Part shown: piece after piece, positions 35,067-44,319 of the stretch
Layout of the letters: each line of letters begins with the position of its first letter
Position numbering within the stretch: position 1 is the first letter of the stretch
Source: Wukongibacter sp050859025
Lineage (GTDB): Bacteria > Bacillota > Clostridia > Peptostreptococcales > Caminicellaceae
Assembly: GCF_050859025.1 (NCBI RefSeq)
Contig: NZ_CP138200.1
Coordinates: 4,712,001 to 4,776,000, forward strand
Direction: 5' to 3'
Length of the DNA: 64,000 nt
The notes under the pieces: model-generated
The model's database searches: none
Told to the model about the DNA's origin: nothing
Seen by the model: the letters and a program-made list of their open reading frames with translations, nothing else
Translations under genes and position numbers: made by a program

Positions 35067-35876
35067 TTACTCTCCATCTAATAAATTACCAAGTCCGCCT
35101 AGCACATCAAGTACACTGCCTTCTCCTTTTCTTGATCCACCAGTTTGCGGTGCAGCAGAGTATATTCTATCTGCTAATCTACTGAATGGCAAAGATTGAA
35201 GCCACACTTTACCTGGTCCCCTTACTGTAGCAAAGTATAATCCTTCTCCACCAAAAAATGCACTCTTAACGTTTCCTACAAACTCAATATCATAGTGCAC
35301 ATTCTTAGTAAATGCTACTAGGCAGCCTGTATCAACCCTAAGAGTTTCACCTGCTCCTAATTCCCTTTCAATAATAGTTCCTCCTGCATGTACAAAGGCC
35401 AATCCATCTCCTTCTAGCTTTTGCATTATAAATCCTTCTCCACCAAAGAATCCTGTTCCAATCCTTTTTTGAAACTCTATTCCTATTGAAACTCCCTTAG
35501 CAGCACATAAGAAGGCATCCTTCTGACAAACTATTTTACCATCATATTCACTCAAATCCATTGGAACAATTTTCCCTGGATATGGTGATGCAAAGGAAGC
35601 ATGTTTCTTTCCGCCACCCATATTTGTAAAAACCGTCATGAATAAACTTTCTCCAGTAACAAGTCTCTTTCCTGCACCAAGCAATTTACCCATAAATCCG
35701 CTTTGTGAATTTCTTCCCGAACCATCTCCAAAAATAGTTTCCATTTGTATGCCATCTTCTATATACATCATAGCTCCTGCTTCTGCAATGACACTTTCCT
35801 GAGGATCAAGCTCAATTTCTACGAATTGCATGTCATCACCATGTAGTCTATAATCAATTTCATGGGCATTTCTCAT
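35067..35876 (-). CDS. AIM24 / TIGR00266 family protein
   Basis: 269 residues, full length for the TIGR00266 (AIM24-like) family of beta-rich proteins of unknown biochemical function. Family traits visible are the ESVIAEAGAMMY start region, a glycine-rich stretch (GDGSGRNSQSG), repeated GGEGF/GGEGLYF units and the closing LPFSRLADR. No signal peptide or membrane segment is seen. A strong AAAGGAGG precedes the ATG. It is terminated before the biosynthetic operon, so I do not count it as part of the cluster. Confidence 0.9.
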   Translation of the reverse strand: MRNAHEIDYRLHGDDMQFVEIELDPQESVIAEAGAMMYIEDGIQMETIFGDGSGRNSQSGFMGKLLGAGKRLVTGESLFMTVFTNMGGGKKHASFASPYPGKIVPMDLSEYDGKIVCQKDAFLCAAKGVSIGIEFQKRIGTGFFGGEGFIMQKLEGDGLAFVHAGGTIIERELGAGETLRVDTGCLVAFTKNVHYDIEFVGNVKSAFFGGEGLYFATVRGPGKVWLQSLPFSRLADRIYSAAPQTGGSRKGEGSVLDVLGGLGNLLDGE

Positions 35877-35963
35877 AGTTATTACCTCCTTTTATTTATA
35901 CATATCTAAATTATATCAGGTTTTGAATGTCTAATTCCTTAAGACAACCTTAAATAATCAATC

Positions 35964-36536
35964 TTATAAAGTACATTTAACAATGTAAAAGCTTTTTCCT
36001 ATGTAGTCTATTTCCCTTATATTAAGATTAGATTCTATCGCATATTTCTTTACTGTATCTATGTCTATTCTTTTATGCATTGGAGGTCCTAATTCCTCCT
36101 CAATTTTATTCCAATCTAATATAGCTATAGTACCATCTTTTCTTAAAATTCTTTTACATTCATCTAAAAAATCCTTAGGGGAAACTACCTCATGAAATAC
36201 TGTTGATGTAAATAAAAAATCTACAGATGAATCATCTAGCTTAAAACTATTTTCTGATGATTGAACGGTTTCAACATTTGTTAGTTTTTCTTCTTCAGCT
36301 CTTTTATTAGTTTCCTCTAACATTAAAGGATTTATATCAACAGCATAGACCTTACCCTGTTCTCCAAGGTGTTTTGCAAAGGGAATAGTAAAGTATCCTA
36401 TACCACATCCAATATCAGCAACAATTTTTCCTCTATCTATACCTAATCCTTTTATAATCTCATAGGGAGGTAATACCTTTCTTCTTACTGGATTATCAAG
36501 TTTCTCCATATTCTTTGCCTTAAATTTCTTTGTCAT
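35964..36536 (-). CDS. Class I SAM-dependent methyltransferase
   Basis: 190 residues. The SAM-binding motif I is ADIGCGIGYF (~40), with an acidic loop at AVDINPLML and motif III around LRKDGTIAILDW. The first residues (RRKVLPPYEIIKGLGI) resemble the small UbiE/arsenite-methyltransferase-like group common in anaerobes. The substrate is unknown. It is read separately from, and upstream of, the AIM24-family gene (87-nt gap); no cluster role is implied. Confidence 0.85.
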   Translation of the reverse strand: MTKKFKAKNMEKLDNPVRRKVLPPYEIIKGLGIDRGKIVADIGCGIGYFTIPFAKHLGEQGKVYAVDINPLMLEETNKRAEEEKLTNVETVQSSENSFKLDDSSVDFLFTSTVFHEVVSPKDFLDECKRILRKDGTIAILDWNKIEEELGPPMHKRIDIDTVKKYAIESNLNIREIDYIGKSFYIVKCTL

Positions 36537-36866
36537 ATCTACTATCTACACCCCTTATCTATAATAGTATGTCCTTATCCTTTGGGGGACAACACAAAAT
36601 ATGCATGTCAAATCCTTTTGAACAGCTTATACATCTACTCCCCTTTCCTTTATAATTTCTAAAACCCTGACCAATATGTATATTTCTCTCTAGATTTTTT
36701 TAATTTCTATCATTTAATTTATCTAATGCATAAGTTATAGAACCATTCAACCCTCAAGCTCTTTGCTATATAAAATTTTATCATGTTTTATCTATGATAT
36801 CTATCACACATGCTATTTGTCATTAATATACTGTAATAATATTACTTTTTTTAAGGGGTCCTATAT
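36537..36866. other. Divergent intergenic region, no gene
   Basis: 330 bp between the methyltransferase (minus) and metallophosphoesterase (plus) starts, so it must hold two divergent promoters. It is AT-rich. I see no -35/-10 pair good enough to name and no RNA-like structure. A modest AAGGGG lies before the plus-strand ATG. Confidence 0.5.
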
Positions 36867-37763
36867 ATGTCTACTTTTAATCGATTAACAAAAGTATTCA
36901 ATTCTTCTGTGAAAATACCAATAGACGATTCCTCTAAATTAATCTTGATGAGCGATTGTCATAGAGGTGATAATAGCTGGGCCGATGATTTCGCCCATAA
37001 TAGCAACATTATGTATACAGCATTAAACCATTATTTTAACAATGGATTTACATACATTGAAATCGGAGACGGTGATGAGCTTTGGGAAAACAGAAGGTTC
37101 TCAATAATAAGACGAACCCATAGTCATATTTTTAATCTAATGCGTAAATTTTATTTAAGAAATCGTCTATATATGATTTGGGGAAACCACGACATTGTAA
37201 AAAAGAGAAAAAGCTTTGTAGAAAAAAATTTATATTTCTATTATGACGATCAAAAAGCAAGGCAAGAACCATTATTTGAAAACATCAAGGTTCACGAGGG
37301 TTTAATTTTAGAATATAAGAAAACAGGAGATAATATTTTCCTTGTTCATGGACATCAAGGAGACCTTCTAAATGATTATCTTTGGTGGTTCACTAGATTT
37401 CTAGTGAGGTATGTATGGCGTCCCTTAGAGCTTTATTTTGGGTTTAATGATCCCACTAGTCCAGCAAAAAATTTTAAAAGAAAGAGGTCTACTGAAAAAA
37501 GAATATTAGAATGGGTGGAAGCAAAGCAGCAGATGCTCATAGCAGGCCATACCCATCGTCCTACCCTTCCTGATATAGATCAACCTTTATATTTCAACGA
37601 TGGTAGCTGTGTTCATCCCCGTGGTATAACTGGACTTGAAATTAAGAATGGTAAAATCACTCTAGTAAAATGGAGTATCAAAAGTAATGATGATGGAATA
37701 TTATTTGTAGGTAGAGAAATAATATCAGGACCTACAAAGCTAGAAGCTTATTTTGATTTATAG
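36867..37763 (+). CDS. Calcineurin-like metallophosphoesterase
   Basis: 298 residues with all core metal-site blocks in order: MSDCHRGD, IGDGDELW, WGNHDIV, VHGHQGD and AGHTHRP. The DxH block reads DCH, as in the LpxH-like/uncharacterised branch. The substrate is unknown; UDP-2,3-diacylglucosamine hydrolysis is unlikely if, as the gene content suggests, the host is Gram-positive. There is no signal peptide. One of only three clear plus-strand genes here and transcribed alone; the palindrome just after its stop may end the transcript. Confidence 0.88.
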   Translation: MSTFNRLTKVFNSSVKIPIDDSSKLILMSDCHRGDNSWADDFAHNSNIMYTALNHYFNNGFTYIEIGDGDELWENRRFSIIRRTHSHIFNLMRKFYLRNRLYMIWGNHDIVKKRKSFVEKNLYFYYDDQKARQEPLFENIKVHEGLILEYKKTGDNIFLVHGHQGDLLNDYLWWFTRFLVRYVWRPLELYFGFNDPTSPAKNFKRKRSTEKRILEWVEAKQQMLIAGHTHRPTLPDIDQPLYFNDGSCVHPRGITGLEIKNGKITLVKWSIKSNDDGILFVGREIISGPTKLEAYFDL

Positions 37764-37770
37764 AGTCATG

Positions 37771-37876
37771 CTATAGAGATTCTAGTGTAAACTTCACCTT
37801 ATACAAATCAGAACTTCTCATAATCATCGGATATTTTGATATGTATGAATTAAGTTTCACTAGAAACTCTATATAA
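37771..37876. repeat. Palindromic intergenic element, copy A
   Basis: This lies between two convergent genes. The left arm is CTATAGAGATTCTAGTG onward and the right arm ends TTTCACTAGAAACTCTATATAA. Arms of about 45 bp pair with few mismatches. It is the cleanest copy of the family also found at 21842, 32625 and 57371. Confidence 0.65.
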
Positions 37877-37908
37877 TTAGAATGAAAAAGCTGGATTTAG
37901 AAAATTTT

Positions 37909-39741
37909 TCATTCTAAGTCATCAAAATCAGAATCCACTAGCATACACTTAAAAATAAATATTTTATAATCTGAAAAAGCATTAATAATCGATTGTGAAT
38001 TATCAAAGCTATAGACAGTACTCTTAGTATCTTCTACATCCCAGACAATAAAACCTAATATAATTTCTTTATTTTTCTTTATTCTCATCTTCTCAGAATT
38101 TGCTACTATAAACAATCTACTATTTAATTCTCTTTCTATATCTGTAGTGGAAGATCCTTGACCTGCAGATAGCTTTATTTTTTCTACTCCATCTTCATTG
38201 ACAATTCCAAAACCTAATTCATCATCTTTATTTGTCAATCCAGCTATTCTAATTCTATTGTCCGAGATCAGCTTACCTTTATTAAACTCCTCGTACCATA
38301 AGAATACTCTTTTTATATCTTCATCTAAATTTCTATATTCAAAGATAAAAGGTTGATTTAATGATACTCCATTAGGAATTAGAGCACTAGATAGATCTCC
38401 TCTTAATTTTATATATGGGTAATTCAAAATATTATCAAGTATAGCTTCTTTCTTATCACTTTCTTTACAGGATTCTAGGAATCTGAGTAAGTAATTTATT
38501 GTTTCCTGATCCTCCGACTTACTGATTTCCATAAGTTTTTTAAAATTCTTATCTAATATTTCATTATTTATTTCTTGATTGTAAATCCAATCATCATATT
38601 CACCTTCATAAATCTCAGAAATAAATTTATTATCCTCTAAAATATACTCAGCTTTTTTATTTATACTTATTTTTGTTTCTTCTCTAGTATCATAACTAGT
38701 ATCATACATATATGAAATAGTAAAATCCACTTCTACCTTTGGTACTCCATCAACTAATTCAGTATTTACTACCTCCCCAAGAACTTTAATTGGATAACTA
38801 ACCGTAGGAGGCGGTACCATGACATACTCTACAGGGTACTCCAAAACCTTTGTTATCTTATCTTTTTCAATTCCATACCATCTTTCTTCCTTTATATTTA
38901 TACCTGTACCATATCCGGCCTGAGTTTTTATTACTATATATCTATGATTTTCATCAATTGTAGCTATTCTAAAGGTAGGCTCTACTTCATGCTTATATCC
39001 AAAACTTATATTTCCAATAAAGTTATAATCATTTTTTTCTTTATTAAACACTAAAAATTGATAACTAAATCCTCTTTGGGTCAAAAGCAGCAATAAAATA
39101 TCGGATTTATTATCAGAAGATAACTTAGTTACAATTTTATCGACTATTCGAACCTCAACATTATCTGAATCAAATAAATCCTCATTCATATTGAGTTTTT
39201 GAGATAACAACTTCACATTGACTTGATCGCTATTTTTAATATATTCTTCTATATCTGAGGGTAAAATCTTAGATTTGTTTATTAACTTAATATCTTTATC
39301 ATTTGCTGTACCAATAACCCTCCATCCTTCTTCAGTCTTTAGCAATAACATTCTCAAATCATTTAACTTATTTCCCTGAGAATCATATGCACATATAGTA
39401 ACACTCGTTTCCTTTCTAAGGAAATTTTTAATTTTATATATTAAAGTACCTTTTCGTGAATAATTTATACTTTCGACATTCTTATCATTAATGAAATCTT
39501 TAAAAAACTTCCAATCAATCTCTCTTCTAACTATCTTATACATTGTCTTTTCTTCTATTTCTTCCCAATCCTCATCCTTTTCTACTAAATACTCGGCTAT
39601 GCTTTTATTTTCTCTAGCATCTTTAATAATATTATCCACAACCTTATATGGCTCAGAAAATTTCTTCTCCATAAAAGGAATAGAACAGGCAACTAAAACT
39701 ACTAAAAGTTGTATTACCCAAGTCCTCTTTCTACTCATCAT
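37909..39741 (-). CDS. Exported or membrane-anchored protein of unknown function
   Basis: About 610 residues from the ATG at 39741; a TTG at 39783 in the same frame is an alternative start. The N-terminus (MMSRKRTW then a hydrophobic stretch LLVVLVACSIPF) looks like an uncleaved signal anchor or a signal peptide. The rest is charged and soluble, with no transmembrane helix and no motif I recognise. A stretch near 230-320 (FLVFNKEKNDY, ATIDENHRY) has a repeated beta-strand look. I cannot name a family. Neither neighbour is co-oriented in a tight operon, so context gives no function. Confidence 0.75.
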   Translation of the reverse strand: MMSRKRTWVIQLLVVLVACSIPFMEKKFSEPYKVVDNIIKDARENKSIAEYLVEKDEDWEEIEEKTMYKIVRREIDWKFFKDFINDKNVESINYSRKGTLIYKIKNFLRKETSVTICAYDSQGNKLNDLRMLLLKTEEGWRVIGTANDKDIKLINKSKILPSDIEEYIKNSDQVNVKLLSQKLNMNEDLFDSDNVEVRIVDKIVTKLSSDNKSDILLLLLTQRGFSYQFLVFNKEKNDYNFIGNISFGYKHEVEPTFRIATIDENHRYIVIKTQAGYGTGINIKEERWYGIEKDKITKVLEYPVEYVMVPPPTVSYPIKVLGEVVNTELVDGVPKVEVDFTISYMYDTSYDTREETKISINKKAEYILEDNKFISEIYEGEYDDWIYNQEINNEILDKNFKKLMEISKSEDQETINYLLRFLESCKESDKKEAILDNILNYPYIKLRGDLSSALIPNGVSLNQPFIFEYRNLDEDIKRVFLWYEEFNKGKLISDNRIRIAGLTNKDDELGFGIVNEDGVEKIKLSAGQGSSTTDIERELNSRLFIVANSEKMRIKKNKEIILGFIVWDVEDTKSTVYSFDNSQSIINAFSDYKIFIFKCMLVDSDFDDLE

Positions 39742-39911
39742 CAATACCCCGCAATCAATATTTCCTAATGCATAAATTTTCAACTCACCTATCTATGATA
39801 TCAAAGTATTGTAAAAATATCAAAAAAATACAAGAACAAATCTTCATATAAATCTAGTAAGGAATCAAAATCTAACAGTTCTATTACATCCCTTATGCTA
39901 TTTCTTACATT

Positions 39912-41546
39912 TTATTTTGGCATAACCAAAACGTATCCTATAAGATTAAATATAAAAGAGAGCCCATAAACTATGTTCAATCTATCTAAAGGTCCACCGA
40001 ATACTCCTAATTTATCATCTTTAATTGTCCTACCTATTTTATTACTAGTCTTTCTTTCGCCTAAGTTTATAATTTCTTCCATGCCTGCTGTAAATTTTGA
40101 GAAATTAACAAATCCTTCATTAAAAATATTATCTATCAGTAATATAGCTGAAACAACAGTCCATAATAAAAAGAATGTTTCTAAATTTTTTGGTACTAAA
40201 ATGCTAAATAAAAGTAATTCAATTGAGAAGATAATAGAACTCCCTCTGATAATATCTATAAAACAGACCTTGAAGTTGAACTTACCTTGTCTATTTTTTA
40301 CTATGACTATCCCATTATATATAAGTAGCACCATACTACCAATCATCTGTAGTAAATAAATTGGTATAATATTCATTAATGCTCCAGAAATTATAAACGC
40401 TAATGGGGATATAATTTTTACCAAACTCATCCCTAAGCTCAATACTCTTCCCCTATATTCATCTGCTATATTTTTCTGTAAAATCAATAATATAGGTATA
40501 TCTATGAATGATATTGCCACTCCTACTATACACATTATTACACAGTAATAAGTTAGTAATGCTAATGGATCATTGATTATTTGAATAGGTAAAATCGGAA
40601 CTCCTATCATAATCATACAGGCTGCAAGCACTAGGTTCATTCGTATCAGAAGCTTTTTGTAATACATTTTTTCTATGACCCTTCCAACAAAAACTGCACC
40701 GACTATTAGCCCAATAGGAAAAGATCCTTGAATTATCCCAAAGTACTTAGGGCCTAGGTTTAATATATTATTTATTATAAAGGGTAATGGAACAGATATT
40801 GATAGCCCTATAGAAAAATTTAGAAAGACAAACACTATAAATAAACTAGTCATCTCCTTCTTATCCATCATATACTTCAAACCCTGTTTTATATCTCGAA
40901 AAAAATCTATTTCTTCCTTTTCTCCTCTAGCTTTTCCTTTATTAAACCTAAAATCAATAAATATTTCTAAAATCCCAGAAAATAGAAATGATATTCCATT
41001 AATTATGATGAATAATTTTATATCTACAAATGCAAATATTAAACCTCCAATCATAGGACCTAAGATTATAGATATTGAGTCAATAATTTTACTTATAGAA
41101 TTGATATTCATCAGTCTATCTTCTGTGACTATATTCGGTATCGCAGCTTCTATGCTTGTGTTAAATATAGTCATAAAGCTAGTCATAATAAATGTACTAA
41201 TATAAATCAAAGTGAGACTAAGCCCACTAGACGAGCTTATAACATATAGTACTATCATTAAAGCCCCATTCAGCAAGTCCATAAATACTACTAAAAACTT
41301 CCTATTTAATTTATCTGCTAGTACACCAGCGAAGGGATTTATAATAACTAATGGCAAAGTACTCAAGACCAAGGTAGTTGCAAAGGACAGACCCGATCCA
41401 GTAAGCCTAAGAATGTATAGTCCTATAGCAAAATTGTATATAAAAGTACCAAACAAAGAGATAAGTTTCCCTATGGAGAATAATATTAAATTTGAGAACT
41501 CTCTTCTTCCAATTGATTTATTTTGATAATTTTTAAAAATAGTCAT
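39912..41546 (-). CDS. MFS drug exporter (MefA-like)
   Basis: 544 residues with about 12 hydrophobic helices and the MFS loop signature GVLADKLNRKF between helices 2 and 3. It resembles the macrolide-efflux (MefA) branch of the DHA3 family and is longer than usual at the C-terminus, where a charged segment (~495-520) precedes a last helix. AGGAGG precedes the ATG. It lies directly downstream of the MerR-methyltransferase fusion gene and has a MerR-style promoter, so it is probably induced by a drug-like ligand. It could export the NRPS product, but it is some 7 kb from that operon. Confidence 0.88.
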   Translation of the reverse strand: MTIFKNYQNKSIGRREFSNLILFSIGKLISLFGTFIYNFAIGLYILRLTGSGLSFATTLVLSTLPLVIINPFAGVLADKLNRKFLVVFMDLLNGALMIVLYVISSSSGLSLTLIYISTFIMTSFMTIFNTSIEAAIPNIVTEDRLMNINSISKIIDSISIILGPMIGGLIFAFVDIKLFIIINGISFLFSGILEIFIDFRFNKGKARGEKEEIDFFRDIKQGLKYMMDKKEMTSLFIVFVFLNFSIGLSISVPLPFIINNILNLGPKYFGIIQGSFPIGLIVGAVFVGRVIEKMYYKKLLIRMNLVLAACMIMIGVPILPIQIINDPLALLTYYCVIMCIVGVAISFIDIPILLILQKNIADEYRGRVLSLGMSLVKIISPLAFIISGALMNIIPIYLLQMIGSMVLLIYNGIVIVKNRQGKFNFKVCFIDIIRGSSIIFSIELLLFSILVPKNLETFFLLWTVVSAILLIDNIFNEGFVNFSKFTAGMEEIINLGERKTSNKIGRTIKDDKLGVFGGPLDRLNIVYGLSFIFNLIGYVLVMPK

Positions 41547-41572
41547 ATTAAAGCCTCCTATCCTTTAACTCA

Positions 41573-41603
41573 ATTATAGATAGTAGGCTCCAGACCATAT
41601 CAA
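41573..41603 (-). promoter_or_regulatory. MerR-type promoter (19-bp spacer) of the MFS exporter
   Basis: On the minus strand, TTGATA (41598-41603) and TATAAT (41573-41578) are separated by 19 bp, the over-long spacing typical of promoters activated by MerR-family proteins. The spacer holds an imperfect dyad (ATGGT, nine bases, ACTAT). The start of transcription would be about 20 nt before the exporter's AGGAGG/ATG. The regulator is probably the adjacent MerR fusion protein. Confidence 0.65.
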
Positions 41604-41642
41604 TAGTTATATTTCAATTTTTCTGACTATAAATTAACAAAA

Positions 41643-41831
41643 GATGGGGCTAACCCCATCTCAGGCTGCCTAGAAACCCGAATTTCTTCGTTGTCGCTTC
41701 AATCAAGAACCCTTACGTATGTCTCTATACGCTGCGGTCTCTTGATTTCAGCACGCCTCGAATTTCAGATTTCTAGGCAGTCTATCATCTTGTTGACTTT
41801 GTCAACAATCTGGGATGGGGCTAACCCCATC
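41643..41831. repeat. 189-bp composite palindromic element
   Basis: It is bounded by two direct copies of GATGGGGCTAACCCCATC (41643-41660 and 41814-41831), each itself a hairpin. Inside, CTGCCTAGAAA (41666-41676) pairs with TTTCTAGGCAG (41770-41780), and TGTTGACTTTGTCAACA (41791-41807) forms another small hairpin. It fills most of the 293-bp gap before the MFS exporter. The core looks like the GC-richer REP-type palindromes of clostridial genomes, and the left hairpins may end the upstream MerR-fusion transcript. Confidence 0.65.
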
Positions 41832-41839
41832 TTTATCCC

Positions 41840-43069
41840 CTACCTTTTTCCGTAGAATCCGTAGGTATATACCCTTTCATCTTCATTAAAATAATTTTCA
41901 AATCGGCCTCCCTTCTTTAAAATGTCGGATATCCTTTCATCAATGGCCTTGTATTTAAGTTTCTCTATTTCAGCTTTTACATTTTTAAGAATAAAATTTT
42001 TTCTATACTTATCCTTTATCCAACTATTTGCACCGAATTTATCAAATAGGATATATCCACCTATTAAAAATGCATTTTCCTTTACAAGCTTATCTAAAAG
42101 TCCTAATAAGAACTCTTCATTCTCAAAGCTATAATTGCTTGTTCCTGTATAATCTACAAGAATATCAATTGATCTATCCTTTATTGGTATATGAAGGAAA
42201 TCAGAACATATAAAAATAACTTTTCTTTGACATTCGGCTCTTTCAAGCATGGCTTTTAAGAATTTATGTCTCTCAATGTCATGGTCAACTGCTATATATA
42301 GTGAGTCTTCTGGCAGGTCATTATATATATGTCTTAACAAAAATCCAAAGCCCGATCCTAAATCTAATATTTTTTTCCCTCTAAGCTCTTCAAAGTTAAG
42401 CTTTCTATATGACCAGTCTAGACCTTTATAAATATTATCAAGGTATTTAGGATCAGTTTCATTTAAATATTCTGATATATAGGACCTTCTATCATAATAG
42501 CTGGGCCATTCTTCATAATAGGTGAATTTATTTTCTCCAATTAGAATACCATCATTTATTATATATTTATTTCCACATTTACAACTGAGGTTTCCCTTCA
42601 TAATCTGATTATTCTCTATCTGACCTTCATTTAATGTCAAATCTCCACCACACACTATGCACTTAAAAAGACTTAAACCACCTATATCTACACCTAAGAT
42701 ATGGCTTTGTTGGTCTTTCTTCGATATAATATCATCTATCTTATCCTCTAGTCTCGACTTAGCATTCTGTAATTCTTCCATTTGTTTAATTATTTTTTTA
42801 TGCTTAGATACAAAAAATTGCCTATAGCATTCAACCTCTTGATATGGTGTAAGATTACCCAGTCTCTTGAACATAAAAATTGACTTTATCTCATTTAAAG
42901 TAAATTCCATATCCTTTAAAGTCAAAATGTCCTCTAAATCTCTTTGACATACTTCGTCGAAATCGTAATGCCCGCCGCTTTTCTCAGGGATTATTAACCC
43001 TAGCTCCATATAATGCCTTATTGTATCAATGCTTAATTTATTTTCAGATGAAAATTTTCCTATCTTCAT
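41840..43069 (-). CDS. MerR regulator fused to a zinc ribbon and a SAM methyltransferase
   Basis: 409 residues from the ATG at 43069 (GGAGG at 5 nt); an ATG four codons upstream lacks a ribosome site. Residues 1-75 are a MerR winged helix (KIGKFSSENKLSIDTIRHY, then the HYDFDEV wing). A coiled-coil (~85-120) normally serves for dimerisation. A four-cysteine ribbon (CIVCGG...CKCG, ~135-165) follows, then a class I methyltransferase (ILDLGSGFGFL, ~225; AVDHD, ~250). Most MerR drug sensors end in a ligand-binding domain, and here an enzyme-like domain takes that place. An imperfect dyad TTCAG-CCC-CTGAA (43115-43127) lies just upstream of a possible TATAAC -10 box and could be its own operator. 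It probably controls the MFS exporter downstream. Confidence 0.82.
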   Translation of the reverse strand: MKIGKFSSENKLSIDTIRHYMELGLIIPEKSGGHYDFDEVCQRDLEDILTLKDMEFTLNEIKSIFMFKRLGNLTPYQEVECYRQFFVSKHKKIIKQMEELQNAKSRLEDKIDDIISKKDQQSHILGVDIGGLSLFKCIVCGGDLTLNEGQIENNQIMKGNLSCKCGNKYIINDGILIGENKFTYYEEWPSYYDRRSYISEYLNETDPKYLDNIYKGLDWSYRKLNFEELRGKKILDLGSGFGFLLRHIYNDLPEDSLYIAVDHDIERHKFLKAMLERAECQRKVIFICSDFLHIPIKDRSIDILVDYTGTSNYSFENEEFLLGLLDKLVKENAFLIGGYILFDKFGANSWIKDKYRKNFILKNVKAEIEKLKYKAIDERISDILKKGGRFENYFNEDERVYTYGFYGKR

Positions 43070-43292
43070 TATATCCTCCATATTCCAAGGTCTGGTTTAC
43101 TTTTGTTATAACAATTCAGCCCCTGAAGTAACATCTATCTGATTAAATTTTGAAGGTATATCCATTTATTTAGCCTTCAAGTTAATTCAGTAACTTACCT
43201 TTTATTTTAAGTCAATTCGATAATTCTTCCTTTGTAAAGCTTTTTAGTACCCCTACCAAATTCTCTATTAACTGAATGACGGCAAAATATAA

Positions 43293-43682
43293 AAGCCAAT
43301 ACAAATCGCTGTAGAAGCCTTGGATATGCTTGGAGTTCAACTACCTATTAGTAATCTAAGTATGGCATTGGATGAAGAATTAAAAACATTAAAAAAACTA
43401 TTAGGTGATAGACCCATTGAATCTTTAATTGAAAATCAAAATATAGATATGCCTGACAAAATAGCTATAATGAAATTATTGACCAAATTGGCCCTGCTTG
43501 CCTACTTGACCAATCCTAAGCTTTGGTCCTTACTAGCTGTAAAGAGAGTAAACCTGTCTATACAGTATGGTAATATTGCTGAATCATCCCATAGCTATTC
43601 GAATTTTCAGATATATACTTTTAATCAATATAGATGTGTGATTGGAAGGTTAGTTCTCTATAAAATCCATTACTTGAACTAG
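43293..43682 (+). pseudogene. Remnant of a multi-kinase/AAA ATPase sensor gene
   Basis: The frame reads through EALDMLGVQLP, LGDRPIESL, DKIAIMKLLTKL, KRVNLSIQYGN and SYSNF, which matches the helical (TPR-like) middle part of the very large serine/threonine-kinase/ATPase/histidine-kinase sensor proteins. Those are over 1000 residues; only about 130 codons remain, with no kinase, P-loop or proper start, and the C-terminal ~20 residues no longer look related. I treat it as a decayed fragment. Confidence 0.6.
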
Positions 43683-43830
43683 TAACATATTTTTATATGA
43701 CCTTACTAATAACAATTATAAACTAAAAGCAAAACCTAAAAACTCAAATTTATCAGTCACACATCTATATACATCAGAAATCAATTGTAATTATCTATCC
43801 ATGTTAATATTAGATATCTTAAGCTTTTCT

Positions 43831-44244
43831 TTAATGACAACTGTATATACCCTTCTCTCTTTTTGCCTTTGCATTTTTGCTTATATATGATCCTTCCACT
43901 ATATTCTTATAACCTTTCTTTGATACAATGCTTTTTATGTAATCAACATGAGGACATCGATCATAGTGATGATTGTCAGTAACCATACAAGAAGCCAAGT
44001 GAATTATAACCTCATCTTTCTTTATATTGTTTTTCTTTCTAAGCTTTTTAGAAAGATGTTCTAGCTTCGCTGAAATACCCTTTCCACAGCATCCACCACA
44101 GGTAAATGAAATATACCTTATATTTTCATCATAACCTTCAAACATTTCTTCCTTATCATAGAATGCATTCGTACAGGCAAATCCGCTACATCTTCTATGT
44201 GCAATATCGCACTGAATAATAACCACATATTTTGCATTATTCAT
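43831..44244 (-). CDS. CGGC-domain protein
   Basis: 137 residues. The family signature CGGCCGKG is present (~50), with further cysteines in HRRCSGFACTNAF, LASCM and DRCPHVDYI. The CGGC domain is a small cysteine-rich, probably metal-binding fold common in anaerobes, with no settled function. AAAGGGGG precedes the ATG. Transcribed alone. Confidence 0.85.
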   Translation of the reverse strand: MNNAKYVVIIQCDIAHRRCSGFACTNAFYDKEEMFEGYDENIRYISFTCGGCCGKGISAKLEHLSKKLRKKNNIKKDEVIIHLASCMVTDNHHYDRCPHVDYIKSIVSKKGYKNIVEGSYISKNAKAKREKGIYSCH

Positions 44245-44319
44245 CTAAAACGCCCCCTTTATAATCATTATAATTAAATCAATACAACAAATAAACAATA
44301 ATTCTAAATTATATATTTT

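Noticed and set aside
35067..36536. AIM24-family and methyltransferase genes as part of the biosynthetic cluster.
   Set aside because: A strong terminator (35004-35034) and the cluster promoter separate them from the operon, and neither has a clear biosynthetic role.
41643..41831. CRISPR array, because of two identical 18-bp repeats.
   Set aside because: Only two copies, no regular spacers and no cas genes; the repeats are hairpins bounding a palindromic core.
43115..43127. A MerR-type promoter before the MerR fusion gene itself.
   Set aside because: There is a dyad and a TATAAC-like -10, but no acceptable -35 box at 17 or 19 bp, so I mention it only as a weak possibility.
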